A stretch of 64,000 nt of DNA from Psychrobacter alimentarius (GCF_001606025.1 NZ_CP014945.1:1054001-1118000), one strand, 5' to 3'; numbered from the stretch's first letter, positions 1 through 10,712 are shown. Made by a program: numbers and translations. The notes: generated by a model not told the origin, from the sequence alone.

Positions 1-976
1 CAGAACGATTGACTGTAAACGTGAAGTCTGTTGTGCCATTGACCGATAAATTTTGTACGATCATATCGATTTCAATGTTGGCACGACCGATCGGGCTTAA
101 GATAGCAGAGGCAATACCAGGATGATCAGGTACACCGCGCACTACAATTTTCGCTTCGTCTCGGTTGAATGCGATACCTGAGATGATTGCCTGTTCCATA
201 TTGTCTCCTTCGTCTATCGTAATTAGTGTGCCAACATTATCTTGAAACTCTTGGTCAAAGCTACCGTCGGTATTTTCATCAAAGCTAGAGAGTACACGCA
301 AAGGCACACCATATTTACCAGCGAACTCGACTGAGCGAATCTGAAGAATCTTAGAGCCTAGACTTGCCATTTCGAGCATTTCTTCAAAGGTTATTTTTTC
401 AAGCTTTTTGGCCTTTGAGGTAACACGTGGGTCAGTGGTGTAGACGCCATCGACATCTGTATAAATTTGACACTCATCAGCACCCAGAGCAGCAGCAATA
501 GCAACACCTGTCGTGTCAGAGCCACCACGGCCTAATGTGGTCGCATTGCCTTCGTCATCAATACCTTGAAAGCCTGCCACAATAACGATATTGCCCGCGT
601 CCAGCTGTTCACGAATATTTTCATCATCAATGCTTTCGATACGCGCTTTATTATGGGCGTTATCAGTTTTGATGGCCACTTGACGACCAGTGAATGAGCG
701 GGCACCAATACCAAGTTCTTTGATTGCCATAGCGAGTAGTGAGATAGAAACCTGCTCACCTGTTGAGACCATTTGGTCGTATTCACGCGGATCAGGCTGA
801 TTGCTAATTTGGCGTGCCAGATCGATTAAACGGTTGGTTTCGCCACTCATGGCAGATACCACAACGACCACTTGATGACCATTGTCATGCCAGCGTTTGA
901 CTCGTTTGGCGACGTTTTTAATGCGGTCGATACTGCCCATCGAGGTGCCGCCGTATTTTTGTACTATTAACGCCAT
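1..976 (-). CDS. lysC: Aspartate kinase, 3' end outside the window
   Basis: Phosphorylates L-aspartate in the first step of the lysine, threonine and methionine pathways. Translating the minus strand from the ATG at 974-976 gives MALIVQKYGGTSMGSIDR, the N-terminal kinase signature KYGGTS. The text stays open for 325 codons to the window edge, through the kinase domain and into an ACT region (residues near MEQAIISGIAFNRDEAKI). The C-terminal end and stop lie to the left of the window. An AGGTAGG ribosome site precedes the ATG. It lies downstream of alaS in the same orientation, a common gammaproteobacterial order (alaS-lysC, often followed by csrA). An in-frame internal start for a separate regulatory subunit was not assessed. 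Confidence 0.95.
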   Translation of the reverse strand, partial: MALIVQKYGGTSMGSIDRIKNVAKRVKRWHDNGHQVVVVVSAMSGETNRLIDLARQISNQPDPREYDQMVSTGEQVSISLLAMAIKELGIGARSFTGRQVAIKTDNAHNKARIESIDDENIREQLDAGNIVIVAGFQGIDDEGNATTLGRGGSDTTGVAIAAALGADECQIYTDVDGVYTTDPRVTSKAKKLEKITFEEMLEMASLGSKILQIRSVEFAGKYGVPLRVLSSFDENTDGSFDQEFQDNVGTLITIDEGDNMEQAIISGIAFNRDEAKIVVRGVPDHPGIASAILSPIGRANIEIDMIVQNLSVNGTTDFTFTVNRS

Positions 977-1208
977 AAAAACCTACCTATTATTCATTAA
1001 TGGCCTTTTCATCATCAATGAGAGTCAATATGACAATCGATCAATGCGTGCATAGACAAAGCCGTATTATGAGAGTTGCGTCTTATGCTTTTTATTTATT
1101 CAATAATATGTGCTTTAGACTGGATGAGTGAACAATGTGTTCAAGCGTTGACCTTTATATCATATCTGCGCCACCACGTTAAGTGTCCGTGTGGCTTAGA
1201 TGTATGGC

Positions 1209-1235
1209 GATTGGTTATAACCGTTATAACCAATC
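1209..1235. promoter_or_regulatory. Perfect inverted repeat between alaS and lysC
   Basis: Arms GATTGGTTATAA and TTATAACCAATC (12 bp each) flank a 3-base centre. It sits in the 289-base gap after the alaS stop and before lysC. No run of T follows on the minus strand, so it is not a clear intrinsic terminator. It could be an operator for lysC or a transcript-end hairpin. The rest of the gap shows nothing else that I recognise. Confidence 0.45.
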
Positions 1236-1265
1236 ACATATCCTGCAGATAATACTTATTGACAT

Positions 1266-3938
1266 TTAGCCAAGCTGAGTTTCGACCCAAGCAGGTAGGG
1301 CATTAATAACAGCTGCACTATTACCAGTTTTAGGGGCACCACCTTGAGCATAATCTGGCTTACCGCCGCCTTTACCGCCAAGCTCACTTGCTAAATGACG
1401 GATGATATCGCCCGCTTTTATTTTAGCAGTGAGAGATTTTGAGACACTGGCTGCTAGGGCTAATTGCTCGTCTTTATCACCAATCAAAACAATAATGCTA
1501 TCAGGCAGTTTGGATTTGATATCATCCATTAGCGTACGGATGGACTTGCCATCGATACCACTTAAGGTGCTGATAAGAACGGGTGTGCCAGCGATGGTCT
1601 GAACGTCATCCAGTAGATTCGCCGCTTGAGCACTGGCCATTTTTTGTTGCAAGCGCTCTAATTGTTTTTCTAGATCGCGTTGCTTATCAGCCATGGTACG
1701 TACACGCTGCGCTACTTCAGGACGTTTCACTTTTAGTTGACTGGCCAATTCACTTAGCTGTATTTCGCTTTGCTGAATATTTTTAATCGCATTCATGCCA
1801 GTGACGGCTTCGATACGGCGAATACCAGCTGCAATGCCTGATTCGCTAGTGATTTTGAGTACCCCAATATCACCAGTGCGTTGTACATGCAAACCACCAC
1901 ACAGCTCGATAGAGAAAGGTTTGCGCTGACCATCGACAATGCTGTCTGTACCCATGGTAAGGACGCGAACGTCACTGCCGTACTTTTCGCCAAACAGCGC
2001 CATGGCACCTTGTTTCATCGCTTCATCGATCGCCATATGCTCAATGCGAGCAGGGGTGTTGGCTTGAATTTGCTCATTGACAAGACGCTCTACGCGTGCG
2101 ATTTCAGCGGCACTAACGGGTCTATCATACGAAAAATCAAAACGCAGTACTTCGCTTGAGACCAGTGAGCCTTTTTGGGTAACCTCTTCGCCTAATACTT
2201 CTCTTAGTGCTGCATGCAAAAGGTGAGTGGCAGAGTGGTTTTTGGCACTTGCTGCACGAATGCTAGACAGCACTTGAGCCTCTGCTGCTTGCTTAACGCT
2301 GATATCACCCATGGTTACCACACCATAATGAATGATTGCCTGCCCTGATTTTTTGGTATCTTGAACTTCAAATACACCTGACTCGGTGCGAATTTCGCCA
2401 AGCTCACCAACTTGACCACCACCTTCAGCGTAGAAAGGGGTGCGGTCAAGTACGACCACACCTTCTGTGCCTTCAGTTAGGCGATCAATGGCATTGCCAT
2501 CTTGATAAAGCGCATTGACAGTAACGCCATTTTCTTCTAATTGTTCATAACCGATAAATGTCGTTGGGGTTTCGACTTGGATAATGCTGCTATAATCGAC
2601 GTCAAACTTGCCAGCATCGCGAGCACGCTCACGCTGTGCCTGCATATGTTCATCGAATTCCGCTTCATCAATGGCGATACCGCGTTCACGTGTGATGTCA
2701 GCGGTCAAATCAATCGGAAAACCATAAGTATCATACAGCTTGAAGGCGGCTTCACCAGAAAGCGTGTCACCATCTTGCAAGCCTTCAAGCTCGCTGGCAA
2801 GCAAACGTAATCCTTGGGCAAGTGTCTTGGCAAACTGCGCTTCTTCTTTTTGAATGGCATTCTCTATGACGCTTTGCTTGTCTACTAATTCTGGATAGGC
2901 AGTGCCCATTTCAGCAACCAGTGGCGCAACCATTTTATAGAAGAAATCACTGTCCGCACCAAGCTTATTACCATGGCGTACTGCACGGCGTATCACACGG
3001 CGTAGTACATATCCACGACCTTCATTGCTTGGCGTGACACCATCCGCAATCAAAAATGCCACGGCACGAATGTGATCAGCGATGACTTTTAACGACGATT
3101 GTTGTTCATTTTTAATCGCTAAAATCTCAGCTGCTGCATCCATCAAATGCGTGAATAAATCAATCTCATAGTTGCCATGAACGCCTTGCATGATCGCACT
3201 AATACGCTCAAGCCCCATACCAGTATCCACACTTGGCGCTGGTAGCGGTAGTAACGTACCGTCTTTTTGACGATTGAATTGCATAAATACGCAATTCCAA
3301 ATCTCAATATAGCGATCGCCATCTTCTTCTGGTGTGCCCGGCAGACCACCTTCGATATCCGCGCCGTGATCATAAAAGACTTCAGTACAAGGCCCACAAG
3401 GACCCGTGTCGCCCATGGTCCAAAAATTGTCTGATGCGTAAGGTGCGCCTTTGTTATCACCGATACGAATGATGCGATCGCTTGGAATACCGATTGTTTT
3501 GTGCCAAATATCAAAGGCCTCATCATCGGTTTCATAAATAGTGACGTATAGACGGTCTTTGTCAATCGCTAACCACTCAGCCGATGTCAAAAACTCCCAG
3601 ATATATTCAATACCTGCTTGTTTAAAGTAGTCACCAAAAGAGAAGTTACCAAGCATCTCAAAAAACGTATGATGACGTGCCGTATAGCCGACATTGTCCA
3701 AATCGTTATGTTTACCGCCAGCACGTACACATTTTTGTGAGGTCACAGCGCGTGTATAGTCGCGCGTCTCCATACCCAAAAATGTCTCTTTAAATTGATT
3801 CATACCTGCATTGGTAAATAACAATGTTGGGTCATTATGTGGAATCAAGCTGGACGATGAAACTTGGGTATGCTGCTTGCTTATGAAAAAATCGATAAAG
3901 GCTTGGCGAATATCGGCTGAGCGAAATGGCTGGCTCAC
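1266..3938 (-). CDS. alaS: Alanyl-tRNA synthetase
   Basis: Charges tRNA-Ala with alanine and edits mischarged Ser/Gly. The 890 residues are close to the usual length of about 875. The N-terminal class II core is clear ([20 protein letters not shown], then a conserved [11 protein letters not shown] segment). The central editing domain carries the zinc-type HxxxH motif ([13 protein letters not shown]) and the later CGGLH motif. A coiled-coil stretch precedes the C-terminal domain, which ends in [14 protein letters not shown]. The start codon is GTG (3936-3938), preceded by AAGGAG. This enzyme also charges the tRNA-like domain of the tmRNA encoded at 14.5 kb. Confidence 0.98.
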   Translation of the reverse strand: MSQPFRSADIRQAFIDFFISKQHTQVSSSSLIPHNDPTLLFTNAGMNQFKETFLGMETRDYTRAVTSQKCVRAGGKHNDLDNVGYTARHHTFFEMLGNFSFGDYFKQAGIEYIWEFLTSAEWLAIDKDRLYVTIYETDDEAFDIWHKTIGIPSDRIIRIGDNKGAPYASDNFWTMGDTGPCGPCTEVFYDHGADIEGGLPGTPEEDGDRYIEIWNCVFMQFNRQKDGTLLPLPAPSVDTGMGLERISAIMQGVHGNYEIDLFTHLMDAAAEILAIKNEQQSSLKVIADHIRAVAFLIADGVTPSNEGRGYVLRRVIRRAVRHGNKLGADSDFFYKMVAPLVAEMGTAYPELVDKQSVIENAIQKEEAQFAKTLAQGLRLLASELEGLQDGDTLSGEAAFKLYDTYGFPIDLTADITRERGIAIDEAEFDEHMQAQRERARDAGKFDVDYSSIIQVETPTTFIGYEQLEENGVTVNALYQDGNAIDRLTEGTEGVVVLDRTPFYAEGGGQVGELGEIRTESGVFEVQDTKKSGQAIIHYGVVTMGDISVKQAAEAQVLSSIRAASAKNHSATHLLHAALREVLGEEVTQKGSLVSSEVLRFDFSYDRPVSAAEIARVERLVNEQIQANTPARIEHMAIDEAMKQGAMALFGEKYGSDVRVLTMGTDSIVDGQRKPFSIELCGGLHVQRTGDIGVLKITSESGIAAGIRRIEAVTGMNAIKNIQQSEIQLSELASQLKVKRPEVAQRVRTMADKQRDLEKQLERLQQKMASAQAANLLDDVQTIAGTPVLISTLSGIDGKSIRTLMDDIKSKLPDSIIVLIGDKDEQLALAASVSKSLTAKIKAGDIIRHLASELGGKGGGKPDYAQGGAPKTGNSAAVINALPAWVETQLG

Positions 3939-4096
3939 AGCGGCTCCTTACTGACGGATAGAATTGAGTAAAATAATTTTGCATGCGATTTTAGCACAAA
4001 CGCCAAGGCTCTTGGTACAAGATATACAACCGCTAACGTATTGTGTGAATAAAGCCAGCAGTTTTGTGGACCAAAAATGGCTGACCAAAATAGAGA

Positions 4097-5656
4097 TTAA
4101 TTGGTCAAAATTGCCGCATCAGTCTCATCGAGCTTATCTTGTATTAATGGATCAGATTCAATCACTTGCACAGGTAAATAGCGCAGTTGCAGTTTAATTG
4201 GTAAATAACTGGGGAAGTTTTTTGTCATGTCCTGAGTAATCGTGGTTTCGATTTGGCGTACATCATAAGCGCTAGGCGTGGTTTCACCGCGAATAATTGC
4301 ACGCACGACTTGGCGCTCATCTGTGACATCAAATTGAGTATTGGTCAATACATTGCCTTTATCAGTAAAGTACGTAGTGATGGTCTCTTTAACATTATTT
4401 TCAAAGGCTTGCTGTTTGGCATTAGTCTGCAAATTGATGGTCAAATATGTACCCAATCCACCCAGTAATAATAAAGTGACAGCGTTGCGTTGCAAAAACG
4501 TGAGATAAGTATTTGATTGATAGTCGTCATCGACCAGACGACGAAACCCCAATACCCATAATACAAGCGCATTGGTAAATTGGATGGCAATGATGTTTGT
4601 CGCGGCTAATAAAAGTGCACCCAAGCCCAGTTGAGGCTCGCCATGGGCAAATAAAATCCCACTAGCAGCAAGAGGTGGCACCAACGCAGTGGCAACAGCA
4701 ACTCCAACCACAGCAACTGAAAGATGGGGTGATACCATGGCATAGGCACCAGCAGTACCACCTGCTAAAGCAATCATCAAGTCCATAGAAGTAGGCTGGG
4801 TACGCGATAGGATTTCTGCTGTCAATGACTGATCTTTGTGCAACCATCCTACAATAAACCCTACTAATACCACTAACGTCACACCGCTGAGCACAGTAAG
4901 AATTGATTTACGTAGCAATGGCATACGGTGATCAATGATTGCTAATGCAACCCCTGTAATTGGACCTAGCATCATTGCAACCAACATTGCGCCAATGACT
5001 ACCGCTGCCGAGTTGGTCACCAGTCCATAGCTTGCGATGATGGCAGACAGTATATTCATAATGAAATACATTTTACTGGGTAGCGCATTTGCCTCAATGG
5101 TGACTCTGACTTCTGGATAATCTACTGTTTGATTGCTAAATTGCTCTGCTACAAATTGCTTATAAGACTCAAGTTTGGCTTCCTTTTTTTCTTTGACTTC
5201 TTCTTCTCGATCTTCTTCTTTATTGACTTCGTCTTGTGTGTCATCACTCTCTGTTGATGATTGATAAGTTGTCAATTCATCGCTTTCTTGTTCTGGTAAG
5301 TCCAACTCTTGAGGCGTTTCTAGCTCGATGTCTTCTTGTTTTGGTACATCTTCTGAGTGTGCTTGTGACTCATTTTCAACTGAATCTTCTTCTGGTTCAG
5401 AGGTTTCAAGCGAGGCCACTACGACATCAGGCGCAAGTGATTCTATTTTGACTTTTGCTTCAGGTGGCTGCGCACAAGCCGTATCTTCAACGGTTTCGTC
5501 TAAATCATCATCTTCTGTCTCTTCTATCATAGAAATATCAGTATCGGTCTGCGTCAAAAAATCAGACTGAGCAGCCGTATCTTTAGCATCCGTTATCTCT
5601 GTTGAATCCTGAAAAGCTGTCAACTTGTCGGAAGAAGTGTCTTTGGGTTTTGTCAT
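4097..5656 (-). CDS. DUF389 membrane protein with long acidic N-terminus
   Basis: The C-terminal two thirds match the DUF389 family (TIGR00341-type): several hydrophobic helices with conserved phrases such as NSAAVVIGAMLVAMMLGPI and VATALVPPLAASGI. The family's biochemical role is unknown to me. The first 170 residues or so are a low-complexity acidic region rich in Glu, Asp, Ser and Thr (runs such as EETEDDDLDE and EEDREEEVKEKKE), probably cytoplasmic and disordered. This extension is unusual compared with short family members. The gene stands alone between alaS and a small membrane-protein gene. The ribosome site before the ATG is weak. Confidence 0.85.
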   Translation of the reverse strand: MTKPKDTSSDKLTAFQDSTEITDAKDTAAQSDFLTQTDTDISMIEETEDDDLDETVEDTACAQPPEAKVKIESLAPDVVVASLETSEPEEDSVENESQAHSEDVPKQEDIELETPQELDLPEQESDELTTYQSSTESDDTQDEVNKEEDREEEVKEKKEAKLESYKQFVAEQFSNQTVDYPEVRVTIEANALPSKMYFIMNILSAIIASYGLVTNSAAVVIGAMLVAMMLGPITGVALAIIDHRMPLLRKSILTVLSGVTLVVLVGFIVGWLHKDQSLTAEILSRTQPTSMDLMIALAGGTAGAYAMVSPHLSVAVVGVAVATALVPPLAASGILFAHGEPQLGLGALLLAATNIIAIQFTNALVLWVLGFRRLVDDDYQSNTYLTFLQRNAVTLLLLGGLGTYLTINLQTNAKQQAFENNVKETITTYFTDKGNVLTNTQFDVTDERQVVRAIIRGETTPSAYDVRQIETTITQDMTKNFPSYLPIKLQLRYLPVQVIESDPLIQDKLDETDAAILTN

Positions 5657-5926
5657 AGCAAATAACTTGATTAGAAGATAAAAGAGAGTCGTTATTGTAA
5701 TGATAAATATACAAAGGCATAGAAGTTTTTTGTGGATGATTATTTATTCTTAGGTAGATAGAAATTAGGACTTTTTCAGAGTAAAAACAAAAACCTTAAT
5801 AGTAGCATGGTTTTTATGATTGGTCATTTAGTAGGGTTGACCTCAAGAGTTATAGTAAAACCTTATTTTTTATGTGGGTATAGTGTATAAAGTGGTTATA
5901 TCCACAATATAAATGAGGAATAAAGT

Positions 5927-6127
5927 ATGAACTGGTCATTGTTTTGTGTTGTTTATCTGATAGTCGTAACGGTCACGATGGGCGTTTTTATAGTTGCTGC
6001 CTTAGTCACAGGGTTTAATGAAATTGCACATATCCTCATAGTAGCAATATTAGGAATGATAGTTGCTATTCCTGAGGCACTATTTTTTTCTAAAAAGGTG
6101 GGTAGCATTACGGGGAATGAAGCTTAA
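5927..6127 (+). CDS. Small two-helix membrane protein
   Basis: A 66-residue protein with two hydrophobic segments (about 5-30 and 35-53), a basic end and a GAGGAA ribosome site 7 bases before the ATG. It resembles small membrane proteins often mislabelled 'CTP synthetase', which share two helices and an I-x-x-P turn near a basic KK. That likeness is from memory and is weak. A strong terminator follows, which supports a real short transcript. Confidence 0.6.
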   Translation: MNWSLFCVVYLIVVTVTMGVFIVAALVTGFNEIAHILIVAILGMIVAIPEALFFSKKVGSITGNEA

Positions 6128-6178
6128 AACATAAGACTTTAATCATAAGACGCTTCAGTGCTCATAAATTCGGCCATA

Positions 6179-6209
6179 AAAAAAGACCTTGATATCAAGG
6201 TCTTTTTTA
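6179..6209. terminator. Bidirectional intrinsic terminator
   Basis: Palindrome AAGACCTTGATATCAAGGTCTT flanked by A-run and T-run. It serves the small membrane-protein gene on the plus strand and the L,D-transpeptidase gene on the minus strand. Confidence 0.9.
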
Positions 6210-6239
6210 TATTCATACTAATGCATTTAGTGCTGACAG

Positions 6240-7619
6240 TTATTTTAGCTCGACAGTAGCACCGTTCTCAATATTAGCATAAACCTCTAACACATCCCAG
6301 TTGGTCAAGCGAACACAGCCCGCTGATCCTTGGCGACTGATACCTTCAGGCTGTGGTGAACCATGTAATCCATAAGAAGGCTTAGATAAACCCATCCATA
6401 CGACGCCGACAGGATTGTTTGGTCCTGGTGGCAACATATGAACTTTTTTCTGGGCACCTTCACCAACGGTGGCTTTATACCAAGGCATTTTTACTTTATT
6501 GATGATCTTAAAAGTACCTTTTGGTGACGGTGTAGCATCACTACCTACGGTAGTCGGATAAGTGGCAACCAGCTTGTTGTCATTGTAAGCATATAGTGTT
6601 TTGTCTGCTTTATTGGCAACCACACGATTGATGCGCTGATTAAGTGGACCACGAGTATTAAGAACAGTGATGGTCTCACCCGCTTTATAAGTTTTGTTTT
6701 TATTCAACTTGTCTAAATAGCGCACATCCATATGGAAGCGTTCACCAAACATCTCTTTAATGTCTTGGTAATAAAGACCTTTCATCTTTGATTTTGCCTC
6801 TGCGCCAGCAGGTGTAGATGCAAAATTGGTCTTGATGTCGTCTTCAGTAATCGTATAAGTAACCAATACAGGCTTATTAGCAGGAATGTTTTTAACTAAG
6901 GCATCCCATGTTTTTTGATCCATTTTACCTGTTGTTGGTAATCCCTTCATGGCCTGAAAGTTGATGAGGGCCTTTTTGCTGTTCATACCCCAGCCACCGT
7001 CAACAGGACCAGGAGAAGCATGGTTCCAATCCAGCAATGCTTGCATCTTAATGGTCATTGCTGAGTTAACTTTCATGTTAGGTGACCAAGTGGCCTCATT
7101 GACCTGCTTAGCGTAGTTTGACAAATTCAGTGTGGTATATCTTTTGCCATCTTTGTCTTCAATATTCTTAATGGTCGGATCATCACTGAAATCTTGACGT
7201 TTTTCACTTTCAGGTAGATCAAAAGCGAGTGGATCAGAAGAATCAATAGAAGCCACATTGCTAGGGGCAGCAACCGCTTGACCTTCACTGATATCGTCAG
7301 TATTGTCAGATTGTTCATCTTTTAGCGTCAACTCAGCCGCACTCATGTTATCTGCTGCGACCGCTTGAGGCGCTTCAGACTTTTGCTTTGAATCAATCAG
7401 CTGCGTCATACGATCAGCGGATTCAGACTGCACACGAGTATCTAATGAATTGCTACGGTTTTCTTGCACATTAAGGCTAACTTTCTGAGCGATACTAGGT
7501 AGTGAGTCAGCCGTACGTACTGGCAATGTGCGAGTATTCTCAGTAGGGGCGGCAAGCGCGCTAACACTGGCACCAACGATAGCGATAGATATGGCAGTAA
7601 TAATGGGCTTTATTTTCAT
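6240..7619 (-). CDS. Periplasmic L,D-transpeptidase (YkuD domain)
   Basis: Probably forms 3-3 cross-links in peptidoglycan or attaches proteins to it. Residues 1-23 form a signal peptide ending in SALA. A low-complexity linker follows to about 150. A peptidoglycan-binding helix bundle (about 180-250) contains the family phrase GWGMNSKKALINFQ. The C-terminal YkuD domain has the catalytic HGSPQPEGISRQGSAGCVR (H, S, G, C, R in the usual order), with the active cysteine about 30 residues from the end. The protein ends right after the domain. Length is 459 residues, longer than ErfK-like enzymes because of the linker. It shares the 6179-6209 terminator with its left neighbour. Confidence 0.92.
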   Translation of the reverse strand: MKIKPIITAISIAIVGASVSALAAPTENTRTLPVRTADSLPSIAQKVSLNVQENRSNSLDTRVQSESADRMTQLIDSKQKSEAPQAVAADNMSAAELTLKDEQSDNTDDISEGQAVAAPSNVASIDSSDPLAFDLPESEKRQDFSDDPTIKNIEDKDGKRYTTLNLSNYAKQVNEATWSPNMKVNSAMTIKMQALLDWNHASPGPVDGGWGMNSKKALINFQAMKGLPTTGKMDQKTWDALVKNIPANKPVLVTYTITEDDIKTNFASTPAGAEAKSKMKGLYYQDIKEMFGERFHMDVRYLDKLNKNKTYKAGETITVLNTRGPLNQRINRVVANKADKTLYAYNDNKLVATYPTTVGSDATPSPKGTFKIINKVKMPWYKATVGEGAQKKVHMLPPGPNNPVGVVWMGLSKPSYGLHGSPQPEGISRQGSAGCVRLTNWDVLEVYANIENGATVELK

Positions 7620-8006
7620 AATATTGAATCACTTGTAGTTGCTACTAATGCGGCTATTATGCGCATAATTTGGCTGCTTCGCAAACTTTTGACACATCTT
7701 TTTTCACTTAAGCCTTGCTAAACGTCAACTGTTGACGTATTCACTACATTTGGGTAATAACCTAGCGAAGATGTGTATTTGATACCATTCAACTCTTACG
7801 GCTCTTTCTAAGTATGAAAGCTACTTACCATTAGGGTGAAAAATCGATATAGGGTAAGAAACCGATATAAATGCAAATATTGGCGCTCCTCCTTGTTTAT
7901 GTCTATAATGTGAGGTTAGATTTTTATTTAATAGATTGGCTTTTCGTAAAAAGCAATTTAACCCATTCGCGTGTGTTTAGTGACCATGCAATCAGTAAGG
8001 TGCCAT
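7620..8006. other. Divergent intergenic region with an operator-like palindrome
   Basis: This gap of about 390 bases separates two divergent genes, the transpeptidase and prmB, so it must hold both promoters. At 7722-7738 there is a near-perfect palindrome, ACGTCAAC-T-GTTGACGT (8-bp arms, 1-base centre), typical of a dimeric regulator site. The nearly repeated phrase ATCGATATA / ACCGATATA occurs at about 7842-7868. No RNA gene is recognised. Confidence 0.4.
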
Positions 8007-9179
8007 ATGTCAGAAGACCAAACCATGAGTGCAGAAGAGTTTCAAAATCAATATCTTAATGATGAGTCTCAGAACTTTGAAAATGAGGTAGAGTATGATT
8101 TGGAGACAGGACTTCTTGCTGAGCAGGGTGAATTTGCCAACTTGCATGCCGAGCTAGAAGAAGCACGCGAGCAGCTGGTGAGTATTCGCGATTTCATTCG
8201 TTTTTCGGTCACGCAACTGCGTAACTATGATGTGGTCGTTGCGCAAGGCACTACGGATGAATTTGCAGAAGCATCTGCTATTGTCTTACATTCATTAGCG
8301 TTAGATTGGTCGGCCAATGAGCAGATTTTAGATTGCCGTTTGACGACATCAGAGAAGCAAGTGGTACTGGACTTATTGGAAGAGCGTATCGCTGAGCGCA
8401 AACCACTGAGTTATTTAATCAACTTATCTTATTTTTGTGATCTGCCTTTTTACGTTGATGAACGTGTTTTAATCCCACGCTCACCCATAGCAGAATTGAT
8501 TCGCCAACAGTTTTATCCTTACTTTGAAGTGAGTGAGCTGGCCAAACCACTCAAAATTGGTATGAATGAGCAGACGGCAAGCTTTTACGATCATGGCTTA
8601 GATGTTAAGCAATTGTCGCAGCCTGAGCGTATTTTAGACTTGTGTACGGGTTCAGGCTGTATTGCTATTGCCCTTGCAACGCGTTTTGTTGATGCCCTAG
8701 TTGATGCCGTAGATATTGATAAAGGGGCGTTAGAAGTAGCAATGGTCAACGTCGATCATCATGATCTTGGTCATCAAGTTAATGTGATCGAGTCTGATCT
8801 ATTTGCTAAGATTCCGACTGAAAATCAGTACGAGCTAATCGTTACCAATCCTCCTTATGTTGATGCCGCTATCATGGCAGACCTGCCACCTGAATTTTTA
8901 TATGAGCCTGAGCATGCGCTAGCGGCTGGTCAAGATGGTTTAGATTTGGTACATCGTATTTTATTTGAAGCGCCAGATTATCTCAGTCCAGAAGGGTTGC
9001 TGATTTGTGAAGTGGGCGATAGTGAATGGGCTTTAAAACAAGCCTATCCTGAAATCCAGTTTGATTGGCTCAAGTTTGCCCATGGTGGACATGGGGTTTT
9101 TGCTATTACTTATGATGAGTTAGTGACAAATCGTCAGCTGTTTGCGGCTTATGTCCAGTTATTAGATAGCATTCAATAA
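8007..9179 (+). CDS. prmB: Ribosomal protein L3 N5-glutamine methyltransferase
   Basis: Methylates a glutamine of ribosomal protein L3 using S-adenosylmethionine. The N-terminal helical domain leads to the SAM-binding fold (LDLCTGSGCIAIALA) and the diagnostic NPPYVD motif that holds the target glutamine. VLIPRSPIAELI is the usual PrmB phrase before the catalytic domain. I chose the ATG at 8007 because TAAGG lies just before it. The reading frame is open upstream to 7971, but that start has no ribosome site. The first 40 residues are acidic and somewhat longer than in E. coli. It is followed closely by aroC, as in many gammaproteobacteria. Confidence 0.93.
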   Translation: MSEDQTMSAEEFQNQYLNDESQNFENEVEYDLETGLLAEQGEFANLHAELEEAREQLVSIRDFIRFSVTQLRNYDVVVAQGTTDEFAEASAIVLHSLALDWSANEQILDCRLTTSEKQVVLDLLEERIAERKPLSYLINLSYFCDLPFYVDERVLIPRSPIAELIRQQFYPYFEVSELAKPLKIGMNEQTASFYDHGLDVKQLSQPERILDLCTGSGCIAIALATRFVDALVDAVDIDKGALEVAMVNVDHHDLGHQVNVIESDLFAKIPTENQYELIVTNPPYVDAAIMADLPPEFLYEPEHALAAGQDGLDLVHRILFEAPDYLSPEGLLICEVGDSEWALKQAYPEIQFDWLKFAHGGHGVFAITYDELVTNRQLFAAYVQLLDSIQ

Positions 9180-9240
9180 GCAACATTACAAAGGATTGGT
9201 CAACTAAGCATCAGTCGCATTTACTTGTTTAAGGATAGAT

Positions 9241-10344
9241 ATGGCAGGCAATAGTATTGGACAGGTTTTTACTGTGACCACTTGTGGCGAATCACATGGT
9301 GCAGGTCTTATGGCAATCGTCGATGGTGTACCACCAGGTCTAGCACTGTCTGAAGAAGATTTACAAGTAGATTTGGATCGCCGCAAACCCGGTACTTCTA
9401 AATACTCGACCCAGCGCCGTGAGTCTGATGAAGTCGAGATTATCTCTGGTGTTTTTGAAGGTAGGACGACAGGGACCTCCATCGGTTTACTGATTCGTAA
9501 TACCAATCAAAAGTCAAAAGATTATAGCGACATCAAAGACACGTTTCGTCCCGGTCATGCCGATTATACATATAGTATGAAATATGGTTTTCGTGATTAC
9601 CGTGGCGGCGGTCGCTCGTCAGCACGCGAGACAGCAATGCGAGTAGCGGCGGGTGCTATCGCTAAGAAATATTTGCAAGATCGCTTAGGCGTGCAAATTC
9701 ATGGTCATGTGACTCAGATCGGCAATGAACATAGTCAAGTGCTTGACCCCAGCCAAATTGATTGGGAGTTTGTAAATAGTAATCCGTTTTTTTGTGCGGA
9801 TACGGACGCCGTATCCCGTTTTGAAACATTAATAGATAGCTTACGCCGTGAAGGAACTAGCTGTGGTGCTCGGCTTGAAGTCATTGCCAGTGGCGTTCCC
9901 GTTGGACTTGGTGAGCCTGTATTTGATCGTTTGGATGCAGATATTGCCCATGCCATGATGAGCATCAATGCTGTAAAAGGGGTTGAAATTGGCGACGGCA
10001 TGGCAGTAGCCGGACAGTTTGGGCATCGCTCTCGTGATGAGATGACGCCAGATGGATTTACAGCCAATCATGCAGGCGGTATCTTGGGCGGCATCTCGTC
10101 TGGTCAAGATATTCGCGTGAGTATCGCCCTCAAGCCAACGTCTAGTATTACAACGGCGGGCAAAAGTATCAATACGCAAGGTGAGGCAATTGATATGTTG
10201 ACCAAGGGTCGTCATGATCCTTGCGTTGGGGTACGTGCAACGCCTATTGCTGAAGCCATGCTAGCGATTGTACTGCTCGATCATTACCTGCGTCATCGCG
10301 GTCAAAATGCAGATGTAGAGCCGCCAGTGCAGGCGATTATTTAG
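9241..10344 (+). CDS. aroC: Chorismate synthase
   Basis: Last step of the shikimate pathway: 5-enolpyruvylshikimate-3-phosphate to chorismate, needing reduced FMN. The 367 residues are full length. Signatures are visible in order: [33 protein letters not shown] with [13 protein letters not shown], and [15 protein letters not shown]. The ribosome site is AAGGA before the ATG. It is probably co-transcribed with prmB across a 61-base gap, with a terminator directly after. Confidence 0.98.
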   Translation: MAGNSIGQVFTVTTCGESHGAGLMAIVDGVPPGLALSEEDLQVDLDRRKPGTSKYSTQRRESDEVEIISGVFEGRTTGTSIGLLIRNTNQKSKDYSDIKDTFRPGHADYTYSMKYGFRDYRGGGRSSARETAMRVAAGAIAKKYLQDRLGVQIHGHVTQIGNEHSQVLDPSQIDWEFVNSNPFFCADTDAVSRFETLIDSLRREGTSCGARLEVIASGVPVGLGEPVFDRLDADIAHAMMSINAVKGVEIGDGMAVAGQFGHRSRDEMTPDGFTANHAGGILGGISSGQDIRVSIALKPTSSITTAGKSINTQGEAIDMLTKGRHDPCVGVRATPIAEAMLAIVLLDHYLRHRGQNADVEPPVQAII

Positions 10345-10370
10345 ACAGCTCGTTAGAGATACTTATTAGT

Positions 10371-10420
10371 CCTTGGTTATTTCTAATAGTAGTTTATTAG
10401 AAATGACCAAGGGCTTTTTT
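10371..10420 (+). terminator. Terminator after aroC
   Basis: Imperfect long hairpin: CCTTGGTTATTTCTAATA pairs with TATTAGAAATGACCAAGG, followed by CTTTTTT. Confidence 0.85.
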
Positions 10421-10511
10421 GTGGATGTGTGGTTTGTGGCCGTATAGAAGGTACTTAATCAAGATAATAACGCGCCAGTTTAATGGGTAATGTCTTTTAA
10501 TATGCAATGGC

Positions 10512-10712
10512 TTAAGCTGCCAACTGATAACCCTCTATCGCCACACATTGCTGATGTCGAAACACCAACAGTAGCTGCTGGCTAGGAACGGCAAGCCAAT
10601 GCCCAAAAGCTATGCTATTAACACCTGCCTGTGATAAGGCGAGCAGACAAGAATGACGACTATGTCCTAAGCAATCTTCTATTATTTGGCATTGCTGAGT
10701 CAGATGTTGCAT
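10512..10712 (-). CDS. Possible 66-residue hypothetical protein
   Basis: Short ORF, no family recognised. It has a plausible ribosome site (TTAGAGG about 10 bases before ATG), several Cys and His residues, and lies alone between aroC and creC without overlapping another gene. No membrane segment or domain is visible. It could be spurious. Confidence 0.35.
   Translation of the reverse strand: MQHLTQQCQIIEDCLGHSRHSCLLALSQAGVNSIAFGHWLAVPSQQLLLVFRHQQCVAIEGYQLAA

Noticed and set aside
3964..4197. Plus-strand ORF of 77 codons between alaS and the DUF389 gene
   Set aside because: It overlaps the end of the DUF389 gene antisense and has no ribosome site.
7971..8006. Extra 12 codons at the start of prmB
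   Set aside because: The upstream start lacks a ribosome site, while TAAGG sits just before the ATG at 8007.
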